Shown: piece by piece, positions 1-11,564 of the stretch
Position numbering within the stretch: the first letter of the stretch is position 1
How the letters are laid out: each line of letters begins with the position of its first letter
Assembly: GCA_002633025.1 (NCBI GenBank)
Contig: NMRB01000257.1
Location: 237,511 to 301,510, forward strand
Source: Notospermus geniculatus
Taxonomy: Eukaryota; Nemertea; Pilidiophora; Heteronemertea; Lineidae
Reading direction: 5' to 3'
DNA: 64,000 nt
Translations under genes and position numbers: made by a program
The notes under the pieces: generated by a model
Database searches by the model: none
The model's input: the letters and a program-made list of their open reading frames with translations, nothing else
Told to the model about the DNA's origin: nothing

Positions 1-92
1 GTCCTGATCAATTTCCCACACAAAAGGCGTCCATTGTATTAGGACCGGGTTTTGGTGTGCTGCCCTCTATCGAGCTAGGATCCCCATTCGCT
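1..92 (+). repeat. interspersed repeat A, partial copy at window edge
   Basis: TCCTGATCAATTTCCCACAC, then AGGACCGGGTTTTGGTGTGC and GCTAGGATCCCCATT, match copies at 6646-6795 and 32448-32613. The left part lies outside the window. Class unknown. Confidence 0.7.
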
Positions 93-625
93 GTGAGTAT
101 TTTGTGCAAGAATGGAGAGAGCCAATACGGCGAAGAAGGACCGTAGACTGACAATGGTCGTTCTTTTCCACAAGGCAATATAATCAATACACACCGTGGA
201 TTAGCAATATGCATGAAAGCCTTTCTCTTTGAAATACCCGATCCCAGAAACTTTCAAAAAAGTTCGGTATGACACACATGAACTTCCCCAGGAAAGGCCC
301 AAACCTTGTCAAATAACAAACCCTACTTCGACCTGTTGATATTTGTAAAATTCTTCAGCATTATTCATCAGCCTTGTCATATTGGTCATATCACCTTACC
401 AACCAACTCTGACCTATTGAAGATCCAAGTTTCGTTGGCTGTTTCCTGTCTGTCTCGCTTTTCTGTACGATGTATTTCACTTCCTTACATTATAAACAAT
501 CGAACGCTCTTTTTGCCACCACACATCAAGCAACTTTGTGCAGCTACTGCCACAGGCCCTGGTGTCACTGATGCTCCCAACCCAGCACAATGGAGAATAC
601 AAAAGTACGAACGTATTCTGCACAA
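93..625. other. unannotated flank before the hairpin and minisatellite
   Basis: The stretch holds part of a long open frame (306-869), but that frame crosses the hairpin and minisatellite and has no recognisable domain. I see nothing else. Confidence 0.5.
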
Positions 626-745
626 TATAGAGTTTTCGCAAAGCCCCCGAAACGCCAAACCCATTGTTCGATGCCACGAAGAGAGCACCGAACAAAAGAT
701 TAGACGTTCGCGTTGGCGTTTCGGGGGCTTTGCGAAAACTCTATA
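626..745. repeat. perfect 33-bp inverted repeat (hairpin)
   Basis: 626-658 and 713-745 are exact reverse complements (TATAGAGTTTTCGCAAAGCC at the outer end) around a 54-nt loop. A foldback element is likely. No flanking duplication was found. Confidence 0.75.
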
Positions 746-824
746 CATGATCACAGGGACCCAGCGCGAAGGGTTCCGCAAGTCAAAAGTAAAAGTCCAC
801 CCAAATATGGAGTTCACTGGCAAT

Positions 825-1350
825 GCACCATTACTAACAACATACCCTAGAGTGGTGCACCATTACTGACAACATACCCTAGACTGGTGCACCATCACTG
901 ACAGCACAGCCTAGAGTGGTGCACCATTACTGACAACATACCCTAGAGTGGTGCACCAAAACTGACAACATACCCTAGACTGGTGCACCATTACTGACAA
1001 CATACCCTAGGGTGGTGCACCATTACTGACAAGATACCCTAGAGTGGTGCACCATTACTGACAACATACATGTACCCTAGAATGGTGCACCATTACTGAC
1101 AACATTACCCTAGGGTGGTGCACCATTACTGACAACATACCCTAGAGTGGTGCACCATTACTGACTACATACCATAGAGTGGTGCACCATTACTGACAAC
1201 ATACCCTATAGAATGGTGCACCATTACTGACAACATACCCTAGAATGGTGCACCATTACTGACTACATACCATAGAGTGGTGCACCATTACTGACAACAA
1301 ACCCTATAGAATGGTGCACCATTACTGACAACATACCCTAGAGTGGTGCA
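825..1350. repeat. minisatellite, ~33-bp unit, about 16 copies
   Basis: Unit of the form GGTGCACCATTACTGACAAC plus ATACCCTAGAGT, repeated head to tail with point changes and 1-4 bp indels. Variants such as ATAGAATGG recur in pairs near 1200-1320, showing local amplification. The high similarity suggests recent expansion. Confidence 0.93.
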
Positions 1351-2777
1351 TTGTCAGTAAACCCCATATTTTGGAGGGTGGATTTGGTATTTTGACTTCC
1401 TGAACCATTCGCGCCAGGTCCCTGTGCATATGATTAATGGTCTCTCTACGAGCACTGTAAGTCAAACTCGAACCCTAGCCTTCCTGAGGTGGGCCTGTCT
1501 TCACTAATGGTGAAGGTATGAAAAGAAAAGTTCCTGGCACCAAAAAAACTGAATGCTGGAGCCAAGTGGAGGCTATCAGCCATGGGGACGCTGCTTGATT
1601 GACGAGATTGTAAACGCTGATCAAAAAACTGACAGAGAGCTTCCCATTAAATACAATCATGATTGGTGTTTTGGGTTACTTTTGACGCTTTTCGACTCAT
1701 TAAAATTTTCACAAAATGCCTTTAGGCCTGAAATCGTTGATAACGAATCATCCAGGCACCGGAGAGAGAATCAGCGAACCAGACCTTTCAAACAAAGACA
1801 ACGAGGACACTCCTTAAAAACATCACCTTGATTATCGGGGATTATGTCATTCTTTCCACCCGGAGGATCTCCCAGATTCAATGGGCCACTCCAGCTTCTC
1901 CAGTATTCCCAGGTAAAAATGTGCCAAACCTTCCATTTCCCCTTTATCTTGCGTCATCGTTGCCAGGTAACATATTTATCGACTTCTTGATGACGTCATA
2001 GCCGTCTTGAGGGCGGTATTGAAGACGTATCGATCGTGGATGAAAGACGCGATGCACTTTGATTGAGGCCCTTAGATCCCGGATGAATGTGTCGTCTGCC
2101 TCGTTAGGTGTATGTAAACAAAGGGCAAGGAGGGTGTTTTGAAATCCGGTATCATCTTACAGTTCGTCGCTCTTTAATGTGTTCAGATAAATGATATAGT
2201 ATTACTTTTTTTTCTTTTACATATTGAAAACATCATTTTAAGAGGCTTGAAGTCGGCACCCTGTAATTATCTGCTTCTGATGAAAAAAAACCCGTTTGGT
2301 CATTTTATTTCATCGTCCACTCGTAGGCCCATTGAGTTCCAGGTTACCTAGTGCATCCGTTGCTAAAGCCTAGGTCACAAATGCACCGGGCCCCGTACGA
2401 TTTTCCCCACCCAGCGGCTTGCTGCGGATTTTAGAGACTGAAACTCGGATCTAAGATGAATCATGCCGAAATCGCCTCAATAGATAGGCGGAAAGTAGGC
2501 TGGATCAAACTGGGCACCGTAGAAATTGGCCANCGTCGCCTGCAATAATTACCTTTGAGGTCGACCAGTGATGTTATCCACGACATCACTGATCTTCCAA
2601 ATAAGCATTTGTCGCAAACAAGTCAACAAAAACTAAAAAATCTGAAAAATGTTCAGTCGCTTCTGTGGTCGCAAGGCCGGTCGCCTACAAAATCGCTCGA
2701 AAAAATCGCTAGTGTGCGGAGCCCTTAAGATACGTAGCTCAAGTTTCTGAAGAACACAGGCATCATATAAACATCCA
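1351..2777. other. non-coding stretch downstream of the oxidoreductase
   Basis: Only short chance frames. It contains one N at 2533. No repeat shared with the rest of the window was noticed. Confidence 0.5.
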
Positions 2778-2783
2778 TTTATT
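2778..2783 (-). terminator. candidate poly(A) signal of the oxidoreductase gene
   Basis: AATAAA on the minus strand, about 300 nt past the stop codon at 3081. I saw no closer canonical hexamer, so this implies a 3' UTR of roughly 0.3 kb. Inference from position only. Confidence 0.4.
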
Positions 2784-3080
2784 TGACTGACCTCAGACAA
2801 ACGTTTGAGAATTACATAACATTCGGTGAAAGACCTTTGACGGGATAGAACTCCACCCATGTTCTTTCTTTCATATATCATATGACAATATTTGTGTTGG
2901 GAAATCCCTCCGTAATTGATGACGTAGTACGCAAAAAAAGGAATCACCTTTGTGTTGAAATGAAAGTCGTGGTGTTGCAAAAGCATTCCAACTCTTGACA
3001 AGGGGAATGACGCAAGAGAAGCGAAAATCAATGAAATACAAAAATTCATTATGAATTGTCTGAAGCCATCTGGTGGTGCA

Positions 3081-6000
3081 TCAATAGTAGTTGATCTTGA
3101 CAGTTTGTCCCGTTTTGACGCTTTCTTCACAAGCCTCGGCTATTCGGCTAACGTTGATAACACTTTCCTTTGTGGCAACCAAGTTTTCAACACCCTCGTT
3201 GCCTGAAAATAAATAAATTCGTTGCAAATGTGTCATGAGTGCTGACATTTTTTGTGGTCGAAACTGTGAGCAGAAAGATGTGCACCAGAAAAAAAACGCT
3301 CTAACTACTGGAGATCCGAATCGTAGATCTAAGTATCATTTCACTTCAAGCAAGATGCCGAGATACAGGTGGTCAGGATCTAAAGTAGGTCGAAAGTAGG
3401 CCTGGTTTTCCCCCTAATGAACCTGTTATGTACGGCATTACGGTACGGCATGTAACGTAGGCTACCCTGTACTTTCTAACCTTCAGTGCAGTACATGTAT
3501 TTCGATACGAGCACGGACCTAGAAGGTCACTGATCTCCGCTTGACTAGAGCTTACCTTCCAAGAGATCAAGAAAGCAGTCAATAGCTTTGATGTAGGATT
3601 TGGCGTATCTCTCTGGGAAGGAGTACTCAATGGGGACGTAGTTTGTACCGCCAACCATGGATTGTTGGAGGTTGGTTGGTCGTTGATTCTCGGCCACCAG
3701 CATTCCTTTGGACCCGAACGACTGGAATCAAGCATAAAATAACGTGAAATGTAGATCTGTACGACAGTGTTTTAATTTTTTCTCATCAGTACTATGTACA
3801 CTCATGGCCAAAAATAAATGGACAGCAGTTTTTCTTGAATATCTCCAAACCAATGGGGTAGAGAAACTTGGTCTCAACATAATATAGTAGCAAATTTTCC
3901 TGGCTATCTGATGGTATCAGTGTCGAAAAATTCCGCTGAAAGCCATATTTGACAGAAGGAATTTTGTAAAGGCATGTTTTTTACTTTTTTATTTGCACGA
4001 TTTCATTCAAAATTTTAATACCACCGTGTTCTACTGATCGAGGCCTTTCATAATATATCCTATAATTTCCACTAATCTGTGTAGAAATGTGATTTTGGGG
4101 CACTTTTATCAAAATTATGTTGCCCATGCATGCTCGCAACACCTTTAAAGCCGCACACTATGCACCGCTACTCACTCCCCAGTTCGGCCGAAATATTAGT
4201 GCAACCTCATCTACAGGCGTGCGTAGTGTATAGAACCATAGAACCACATTTTATAGCATTATCCTGCATCGAGGTTTTGGGAATCCTCTTGGGGAATCCC
4301 CAATGCTGTATGTAGTCTTGCGCAGCCAGCCACACAGTACTGCTACGGTTCCCCAGATTCGAAACAGCGGCTGGGTGACCGAGACTATGCTTGTCGATTA
4401 TAACCCATCTCTGTCTATAGTGTCTGGCTTTAAAAGGGCATGTGCTTCTGGCATGATTGGTAAAAGAAAGACTGGCAATAACATTGCCCATTTTGATCCT
4501 CATATTGCGCAATAATATTGCACGTGTGTTGGCCGCTTTAAGCTGGTCCACAAATTCCTCTTGTCCCTACCTCTAGTGTTTGATGATAGCCATATGTTCC
4601 CAACCGGCTTAGGTCGATTGTAGCTATTGCTTTGCTTGGAAATTTCAGTGAAATAACGACTGTGTCCACATCACCCAGTGCTGCTATGTCCTTATTGTGA
4701 GCATGCGCAGCAACGTAGACTTCCGTTGGATATTCTCCTAGCGTCCAACATACTATATCAATATCGTGAACGGCGCAGTCATGGAAGATGCCACCTGGTG
4801 GAGATAAATCGAAACCTGACAGTAGCGATAAAACTATGAAAATGGATCAAAATAAAGACTCTAATGGCATCGGATGGCTCCAGAATCAAATCAGCTCTGT
4901 CTCGTATACAAATCTACAATTCCTGAAACTTTTGCCGCGATACATGATATAGTTTTCGAGTTATGCTGCTGAAACAACGGATGAGATGGAAAATGATTTC
5001 CATCTGAGCTGTGGTTTCAGCAGGATAACTCAAAAAGTAAGCCATGTATCGTGGCAAAAGTTTCAGGAATTGTAGTTTTGTATATGAGGAGCTGTTTTGA
5101 TTGCTGACACCATCCAAAGCCAGTTACCACCGGTGATGGGCTCCAACGTTACAGGCGCGTTCCAAACAGTTTTACATTGTAGACACTCATACTGTTGCAT
5201 GGCTACCTACCAGATATTTTGAGGTAGTCTATGGAGGGGACGGGGTTGTCTCTGCTACACGTTTTGACCCTGTATATAACGCCCAAAACGTCTTTGCTCA
5301 CTTGTTCTTTAACGGTAGAAAATGCTTCGTCAAATCGCCTGAAGCATGACAATGGACACTGTACACATAATCCACATTACATGAGGCATAAAAAGTTAGC
5401 TTCAGATATATGTATATTTATTTAGATTTCACATCACCTTATTGCCCATCTTGTTGTTCAGCATGTATTTTTCAGTGCCGTCCTCGACTTCGTGATGCCT
5501 TGAATTTCGATAATCTACTATACATTTACTAATACATGTAGATTAGATTTGTATTTGAATTTGAATTTCGAAGTCGGCCTACCTATTGAATGAACAGAAC
5601 AGAGGTTGGCCGTATTTCGCAGCATCATTGTAACATTGTATTATTCCATTTGTGTCTTGTGATATTGGCTTCTCTGAGAAGACAGCTTTTCCTGCAAAAA
5701 TCTGGAATCTTGAAAGAGGCTTAAATACTGCGGAGAAGTGGGGCACAGAACTGTATTTCATTCAGCAACTTTGAAAAAAGGCCAATTGATCTGGGGTAGC
5801 CTACTCAAGCCAAGGACCGCGTGTTGACAACATAACAAACTTTAATTCCAGCAGCTGTAGACGAATAAAACATTTATGGGCATGTAGTAAAGATTTTTAC
5901 ACCAGCATTGCACTGCAACGTGGCGCGACTGCAACCTTTATAGATACATGTATTGTTGCTTTTCATGTGGTTTCCTTTTGGGATGTTGTGGAAATCAAGA

Positions 6001-7078
6001 TTCGTTTGGGACCTTTTTGGAGTCTTTTTTGGCCAAGGGCCTGACAAAGCTGCTTCAAACAGATTCCTCTTAGTAATTTCTTCAGTAATGTGGGGTGTGA
6101 CAACTCGATTTCGCTGTGTTCAGTGTTACCTGCCGCAAGAGCCCCTTTTATGTATGCTTCGTGAGTGATAGTTGGTGACGAAACAATCACAGCCCTGACC
6201 CTGCAGTGAAATACATGTAATATGTCGATGAATATAACAGGAATGGAGGAACTCAAGAGTTTTTTTACTTTTATCCAAAACACGAATCGACAGCAGCTGG
6301 GGTAGCTCTCATGAACGTACGACTTTACAACGTCTGCGTTCGTCCTGAGAGGCCTGTCGAGTGCCAAATCGTGGATGTGTGTATCCTGTGTTAAGATATA
6401 AGGCTGACCCTAACAATCACCTTTCCCTTCAGCCAATCATTCTACTTAGTGAGTAACAGGTGTTCTGGGACCTTACTCACAAAGCTCCCGTAACTTTAAG
6501 GGTACGCAAATCCTTTGTCAGGCCAATAGTGAACAATAGGTTGTCCGCAAAAGGACAATAGTTTGCGCACTCCCGTAAGTTACGGGAGCTTCGTGAATAA
6601 GGTCCCTGATTGGTTCCCACGTTCTTGCACTGGAGAGTGGTGTGAAATGGGGACCCTAGCCCGCTGCCTTAATACATGTAGGTGTCACAAGTGATTGAAA
6701 TGAAACTGACATCCGCATCCTGATTATTTCTCACACAAGTATAGGACCGGGTTTCGGTGTGCTGCCCTCTAGCGTAGCTAGGATCCCCATTGGAACGCGA
6801 GAATTCTGACCTGGCATTGCCTGGTGCTTTGAAAGAGTGTTGACGATTTACCTTGGATCATTGTACACCTTCTCCACCTCGTCCGCCGTGGCGATGGAGA
6901 CACCTTCCAAGTTGTACGAATCCGAGAGTCTCATTGCCAGATCTCTATCCGCGTCCACCAGCCACAGTAACCTCAGCCGCCAGTTCTGGACCACATTTTT
7001 CAGATGAATCTGTCCAGCCCGCCCCATTCCTATGATGGCGACCCCCACCTTCTTATCACAAGGACCGTTCGAAGTCAT
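3081..7078 (-). CDS. Gfo/Idh/MocA-family oxidoreductase (inositol 2-dehydrogenase-like), complete, seven exons
   Basis: Coding exons, in transcript order on the minus strand: 7078-6852, 6200-6130, 5691-5583, 5338-5211, 4794-4571, 3721-3556, 3202-3081 (stop TGA at 3083-3081). They total 1047 nt, giving 348 residues. All six introns are GT-AG and every phase joins. The N-terminal Rossmann fold has G17-x-G19-x2-G22 in GVAIIGMGRAG. SSPT lies at 83-86 and the family EKP motif at 106-108. GGIFHDCAVHDID follows, with D184 and H188. K107, D184 and H188 match the Lys/Asp/His triad known for bacterial inositol dehydrogenase. Length is normal for the family (about 335-350). The expected role is NAD(P)-dependent oxidation of a polyol or sugar hydroxyl in the cytosol; no signal peptide or membrane segment is visible. 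The substrate cannot be read from sequence. The family is certain, inositol is the best guess. The start is the first ATG before the Rossmann motif. Further untranslated 5' exons are possible. Confidence 0.93.
4441..4532. repeat. single arm of the GGCAATAATATTGCC foldback family, in intron 5
   Basis: TGCTTCTGGCATGATTGG, then TTGCCCATTTTGATCCTCAT and GCAATAATATTGCACGTG, match the left arm of the foldback at 57689-57867. It ends 38 bp from the donor of exon 5 of the oxidoreductase. The second arm is missing. Confidence 0.65.
4871..5110. repeat. foldback element in oxidoreductase intron 4, ~100-bp arms
   Basis: The left arm contains ACAATTCCTGAAACTTTTGC and GATACATGATATAG; the right arm contains GCAAAAGTTTCAGGAATTGT and a diverged partner of the rest. 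The similarity extends outward to GGATGGCTCC/GGAGCTG and CCATCC. It fills over half of the 416-bp intron between exons 4 and 5. Confidence 0.75.
6467..6606. mobile_element. MITE, 140 bp, 30-bp terminal inverted repeats (intron 1)
   Basis: Begins GGGACCTTACTCACAAAGCT and ends AGCTTCGTGAATAAGGTCCC; the termini pair at about 28 of 30 positions. The second copy is at 56140-56268. No clear target duplication. No coding capacity. Confidence 0.8.
6646..6795 (+). repeat. interspersed repeat A, copy in oxidoreductase intron 1
   Basis: ATGGGGACCCTAGCCC, then GGTGTCACAAGTGATTGAAA and GTGCTGCCCTCTAGCG, match 32448-32613 across about 150 bp. It ends about 55 bp before exon 1's donor. No terminal inverted repeat or Pol III box seen. 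Confidence 0.7.
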
Positions 7079-7156
7079 CTTTGTAGACTTGAGAAGAGGC
7101 AGGGGAAATGTATTTTTTAGGAAGGTCTCCCAGTCAGACTCCTTCTCATCTAACTC

Positions 7157-7361
7157 ATCTCTCTTGGGTGCTCTATGGTATTCTAGGGTGTTCTTGGGTA
7201 GACTGTTCCAAAATACCCATTAACTAAAGGGTGTTCTAAGGTATTCTTGGGTATCTCTGGAACACCCTTCAGCCAATGGGTATTTTGGAATAGTCTACCC
7301 AAAAGAACACCCAAAAATACGGAAGAACACCCGAGCACACCCTAGAGCAGCCAAGAGAGAT
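7157..7361. repeat. foldback element 79 bp upstream of the oxidoreductase start codon
   Basis: Left arm ATCTCTCTTGGGTGCTCTA through TTCCAAAATACCCATT; right arm AATGGGTATTTTGGAA through GCAGCCAAGAGAGAT. Arms are about 75-85 bp with mismatches. GGGTGTTCT/AGAACACCC words recur within it. It sits where the promoter or 5' UTR of the minus-strand gene should be. Confidence 0.72.
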
Positions 7362-8956
7362 ATTTTTTAGTAGGGATGGAGGTGCCTGTAGTATCCGATG
7401 GATGCCCACTTCCCCGTCGAATTAGTGAGGGGCAGATAATGAACTTGGCAACTTTTCTTATCCCCCCCCCCGCCAACAACGGAGAAGGGCACACTGTCAG
7501 GGGGGCACAGGTGTAATAACTGAGAATGTTTCTCCTATCCCAGTGCCCGATTAATTTTTTGGCGGATACTCACAGAGAGACATGTTTATCGGTGCCTCCC
7601 GCTCATTGCCAATCTTTTGGTGGGAGTTATTGGCAAACGGGGTGCAATCAAAAATAGTACACCGGGCTCAGTCTGGCCTCTCAGCACGTGTGCTGTAGGC
7701 CTATGCTGATCACTATCTTCGTAGGATTGGGCCCCATGCCACTGCACTGCAATGATGCATAGGGCTAACTAACCCAAAACAAAATTCCTCCCCGGATAGG
7801 TCACCAGTTGCACACCAGAACCGACCAAATTTTACCAATGGAGGAGTAAAGGCAACAGAGGTGATATTTACCCTTTTCGGTCAAGACGTCCTTTAGGTCA
7901 GCCGTGGTGTCTCTTGGTAGGAATATAATCTCCAACCTTATCAGATCTACACGACACAATATCGAAACGAGAGATCAAATTCGAGTTCTACTTTGCAATA
8001 GACGTATCGTTATCTTTTAGGTTAGTTTTTCGTCAAACTGAGATTAGAACATGGGATATCGTGTCGAAACAGCGTTGATAGCCAGCAGGAATTGGTAACT
8101 ACGTCAACTGACCTCTCCCCTAATCTACATACGTGACCCGACCGAGGAAATGTAGGCGTTTGTCGGAACTGTGGAAAGTGTTAAGAGGTTCCTTGGCCAA
8201 AAATGAGAGTTTTTTTGCGGGAAAAAGATGAATCGTTGTTTATCTTGGGAGTTTTTTTCAACATCGCTTTTTTCTGACCATTTTAAACGCCGAGGAGGCT
8301 GGCCAAATGATTTTTTTTAAAAGAAAATGAAATGCTGGTTAACGAGTCCTTTAACTTAATTGGTGAGGAAACTGTCTTTTTTCTTTAAATCTAAATGGGC
8401 TGCTTTAGTACGTATCGGGTTAAGTACACGTACAGTACAGCATTTTCTTTGAAGTTGTCATATGAAAAAAAATTATCAATATGTATGGATCACACTTTTG
8501 AGAAAAGATGTTTTCTGCAACCTGAGAGTTGTGCAATTTCTTGGCCAGAGGTAATGGCTTAATAACAAAGGTCGCACGACGTTCGTCTGAAAACCAACCT
8601 GATTGCGTCAATCACCTCAGTATCGGTGCAGCTGGGTTTTTTACCAGATGTTCACTTCTGGTATATTCAGCAGATCCCCGGGATCCAGGGCTAAGCTTAT
8701 TCGAACCCTCCTTTACGTCTCAAACTTTAGCCTTTAGCTTATCGGTTTCATAAGTAAGAGAAATGCTATAAATAGATACAATTACGTCAGAGTGTAAGAA
8801 ACGAGTTGTGCATCTGATCCAGGACACTTTTCATCTCTCGAAATAGAGTTTCTAACGAAGTTTGAAATTTTTCCTGTAACCACACGGAGTTTAAAGACCC
8901 TTCAGGCTGCTGTTACCTGAACTGCTCACTTTTCACTTTGTTTTCCTCATTTTCCA
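7362..8956. other. intergenic stretch
   Basis: Contains a C run at about 7465-7474. No recognised gene, tRNA or repeat shared with the rest of the window. Confidence 0.5.
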
Positions 8957-9075
8957 GTCAAAAGCAAAATCAGGAAAATAGCGCCTGTATGAACAGTTGA
9001 TGCAGTGTAATGTTCATTCTTTTCTTCAACGGGTTAGGCCGACGGGTGATTCTTGCCAAATCACAAATGACGAGA
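8957..9075 (+). repeat. interspersed repeat fragment shared with ~47235-47345
   Basis: AGTCAAAAGCAAAATCAG, TATGAACAGTTGATGCAG, AATGTTCATTCTT and GTGCC/TGCCAAATCACA follow in the same order in both places. Class unknown. Confidence 0.5.
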
Positions 9076-9094
9076 AAAACGACTTTCTCTGGGC

Positions 9095-9239
9095 CGTTTG
9101 CTAAAGCTAACCATTGGTTCCACCAAAAAAATAATCGAGCGAAAATATACAACTAAATTTCCCCCAAAAGCCCCGTTTTCTGTACATTTTTCGCTCGCTT
9201 ATCTATTTTTGGTGGAACTAATGGTCAGCTTAGCAAACG
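9095..9239. repeat. foldback element, ~55-bp arms
   Basis: CGTTTGCTAAAGCTAACCAT at left and its diverged complement ATGGTCAGCTTAGCAAACG at right. The inner CCACCAAAAA/TTTTTGGTGG and CGAGCGAAAA/TTTTCGCTCG blocks also pair. Loop about 30 nt. Confidence 0.7.
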
Positions 9240-11269
9240 TCTATTAAATCGGCCTTCTCTGTAATAGCGACCTTTTTTAACTTCGGCAATCATAAAATGC
9301 ACTTCAGATGTACTTTTTCTACACTTCGAAAGTCCATGCTCTGTCCATTAGTCATTGACATGTTCCTTGCAAATTCCACCAAATACCACGAGGCCCATCT
9401 GAAAGGCCATGTGACTGTTTCACTTGGTAACATTTGCTTGAGGAAGGACACGCGGCGTTTATTGGTTTCTGCAAGCACAATAAAGTAAACATGACAAGGA
9501 AACTCCACACACCTGACCAGGATAAACTGCAGACATTTCCCGTTGTCCGCCCTCTGAACATTTAACCCTGGACAAGGTACCACTGCACAGTTTTCAGTAT
9601 CCTCGGGTGATCCTCTGGAAGGAAAAATGCCCCGTACAACTCGTGGCAGTTTTTACAAAAAATTCTCTGCGCCTCCATTTTGTATGTGTCAACCGTCGGA
9701 ATGGTTTGAAGTGTAATCTGAACTTTATTATGTTTTTAGCGGATTTCGTACTTTATAGTTTCTTAAGAATGTTTCTTACAGGACTATTTCCAAAGATTTC
9801 CAAACGCATGTAGGCCTACTGCTCTGTGGTGGGTTTGATTTGAGGCTTTGATGAGCGGGACCTCAACGTTCTGCAGCACGATGACGTCAACCACGTTCTA
9901 GAACATCATTCCTTTCGACCTACGTGCTATCTTCGTGATCCTAGGCTTGTCGTTCTAAATAGAGTAACTTGCCCACCCAGGCTATCTATAGACTGACAGT
10001 CACCATACACCTTTCCGAATCAGCCTTCTGTTATGTTCCAAAGGTTTTCTCCAAACTAGGCCAGTGCATACGAAATCCAGAAGGATTCTCAGGCATTTTT
10101 ATCACTCCAAAAAGTCGTTCGTTATCGGAAATAGCAAGTGCAAGAAAATGACTCTTTTCATCTTATGATGCAATCCTGTCAAATCTGTCGCCTGAGTGCC
10201 AAAACTCACCTTTCCAATCTTTGACATTTTGAAGTTTGAATGTTTCCTGTGCCTTCGACATTTTGCAAACTTGTAAGAAAGGGCATTCCCTTCTTACAAA
10301 GAACACGTAGGTCAGAGTTGAGAAAATCCCGAACTTGAGCTGGGAAATGTCTAGGGTATGGAAACTGGTAGCTGTATTGTCTCTCAGGATGGTTAGGTAA
10401 AGAAAGGTCACGTGTACAGTCAGAAAGAAATGATACGTAATGGGCTGTTCATATGATGATACCCTTAATCATGAAAGATTGTTCACCAAATAAAAATGAA
10501 ATACATGTCGGATTTACGTAACATGTCGCAGAACCCTCAGCTTTAGCAGCAAAAATGCCTGGGGTTCCGAAATCAAGTCTCGCAAGTGGAGATTTCATAG
10601 GGCAAAGTTCTCTCTCCTTATGACGCATAACCGTTTGTGATACTGTTACCTTCTTTGTTCTGACTACCGCAGTTTAAAATAGGAAAGATTACATCGTGTA
10701 AAAAGTGGACAAGTGAGAGCAATCGTGGAATTGGCTCGTATATATGTGACATCAACACAATGAAGGGTAAACACATCATGATTTTCTGAGGTTGACGCAG
10801 GATTACCATGATTTAATTCCATTCGTATTGAGATATGTCGCTTGGCTCCCACTTCGCGATATTGCTCGAGACGTCACCATTATGACGTCATTAGGGAATT
10901 TCTTCTTCGATAGCAATACTTGTAAGTGCGCATGGCTTGTGTTGGCCACTGGGTTAAGTTGCTCCAGGACTTTTTTTAAGATTTGGAAAAAAATAGTACG
11001 TTTACCCTTTCGCCAGTAGGGGAAAGGTTATTGTGGTGTTATTCTGACAATCCAAGATGAAAACTTTTGAAACAACGAAAAAAGTTAGCATTTGAAAGGG
11101 GCATGAGGCAATATGGGTAGCCAGGAGTTGATCCATCGTTTGGAAGTGTACCTAATGGTCTTCACGAATACAGCTATGAATGAGCCCAGATTTCCTATAA
11201 AAATATACCCCATAGGTCTCAGTCATTTGGAGAAAAAATTCATTGAATGGTTTCTGTGCCCATCTTGCA
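9240..11269. other. intergenic stretch with a small hairpin
   Basis: A 12-13 bp dyad, CTTGTAAGAAAGGG with CCCTTCTTACAAAG, lies near 10271-10302. Otherwise only short chance frames. Confidence 0.5.
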
Positions 11270-11274
11270 CTAAT

Positions 11275-11559
11275 CAGGGTCGGATCCAGGACTGACAGAA
11301 GGGGGGGGGCGCAGGTCGACGGAGGCGGCGAGTGCCGAAGGTGCGAAGCCCAAACGGGGGTTTGGGGGCAGAAAAATTTGACAATTTAGGTGCTTTAGAT
11401 GCATTTTCTTGGCATCTGAGAACAAAATGCTCGTAATTTTTAGCTGATTAAATTGGCTATTTCCTGAGCACACTTTTTATTGCTACAACAAAAATCATTG
11501 CTCTGCCAAAAATAGGGGGAGGGTGTACGCCTCCCAGCCGCCCACCGGGTCCGACCCTG
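11275..11559. mobile_element. non-autonomous hAT-like element, 285 bp, 5-bp target duplication CTAAT
   Basis: Starts CAGGGTCGGATCCAGGA, ends CGGGTCCGACCCTG. Direct repeats CTAAT flank it at 11270-11274 and 11560-11564. The interior has runs of G, GAAAAATTTGACAATTTAGG and CATTTTCTTGGCATCTGAG, shared with 21620-21888. No transposase. Confidence 0.8.
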
Positions 11560-11564
11560 CTAAT

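Noticed and set aside
306-869. 187-codon open frame
   Set aside because: It runs through a perfect hairpin and into the minisatellite, and has no recognisable domain or codon pattern.
825-1350. CRISPR-like array
   Set aside because: Units are contiguous with no unique spacers, the context is eukaryotic, and no cas genes are present.
3782-3970. Tc1-like transposon end (ATGGCCAAAAATAAATGGAC)
   Set aside because: Resembles a Tc1/mariner terminus loosely, but I found no matching inverted partner or TA duplication.
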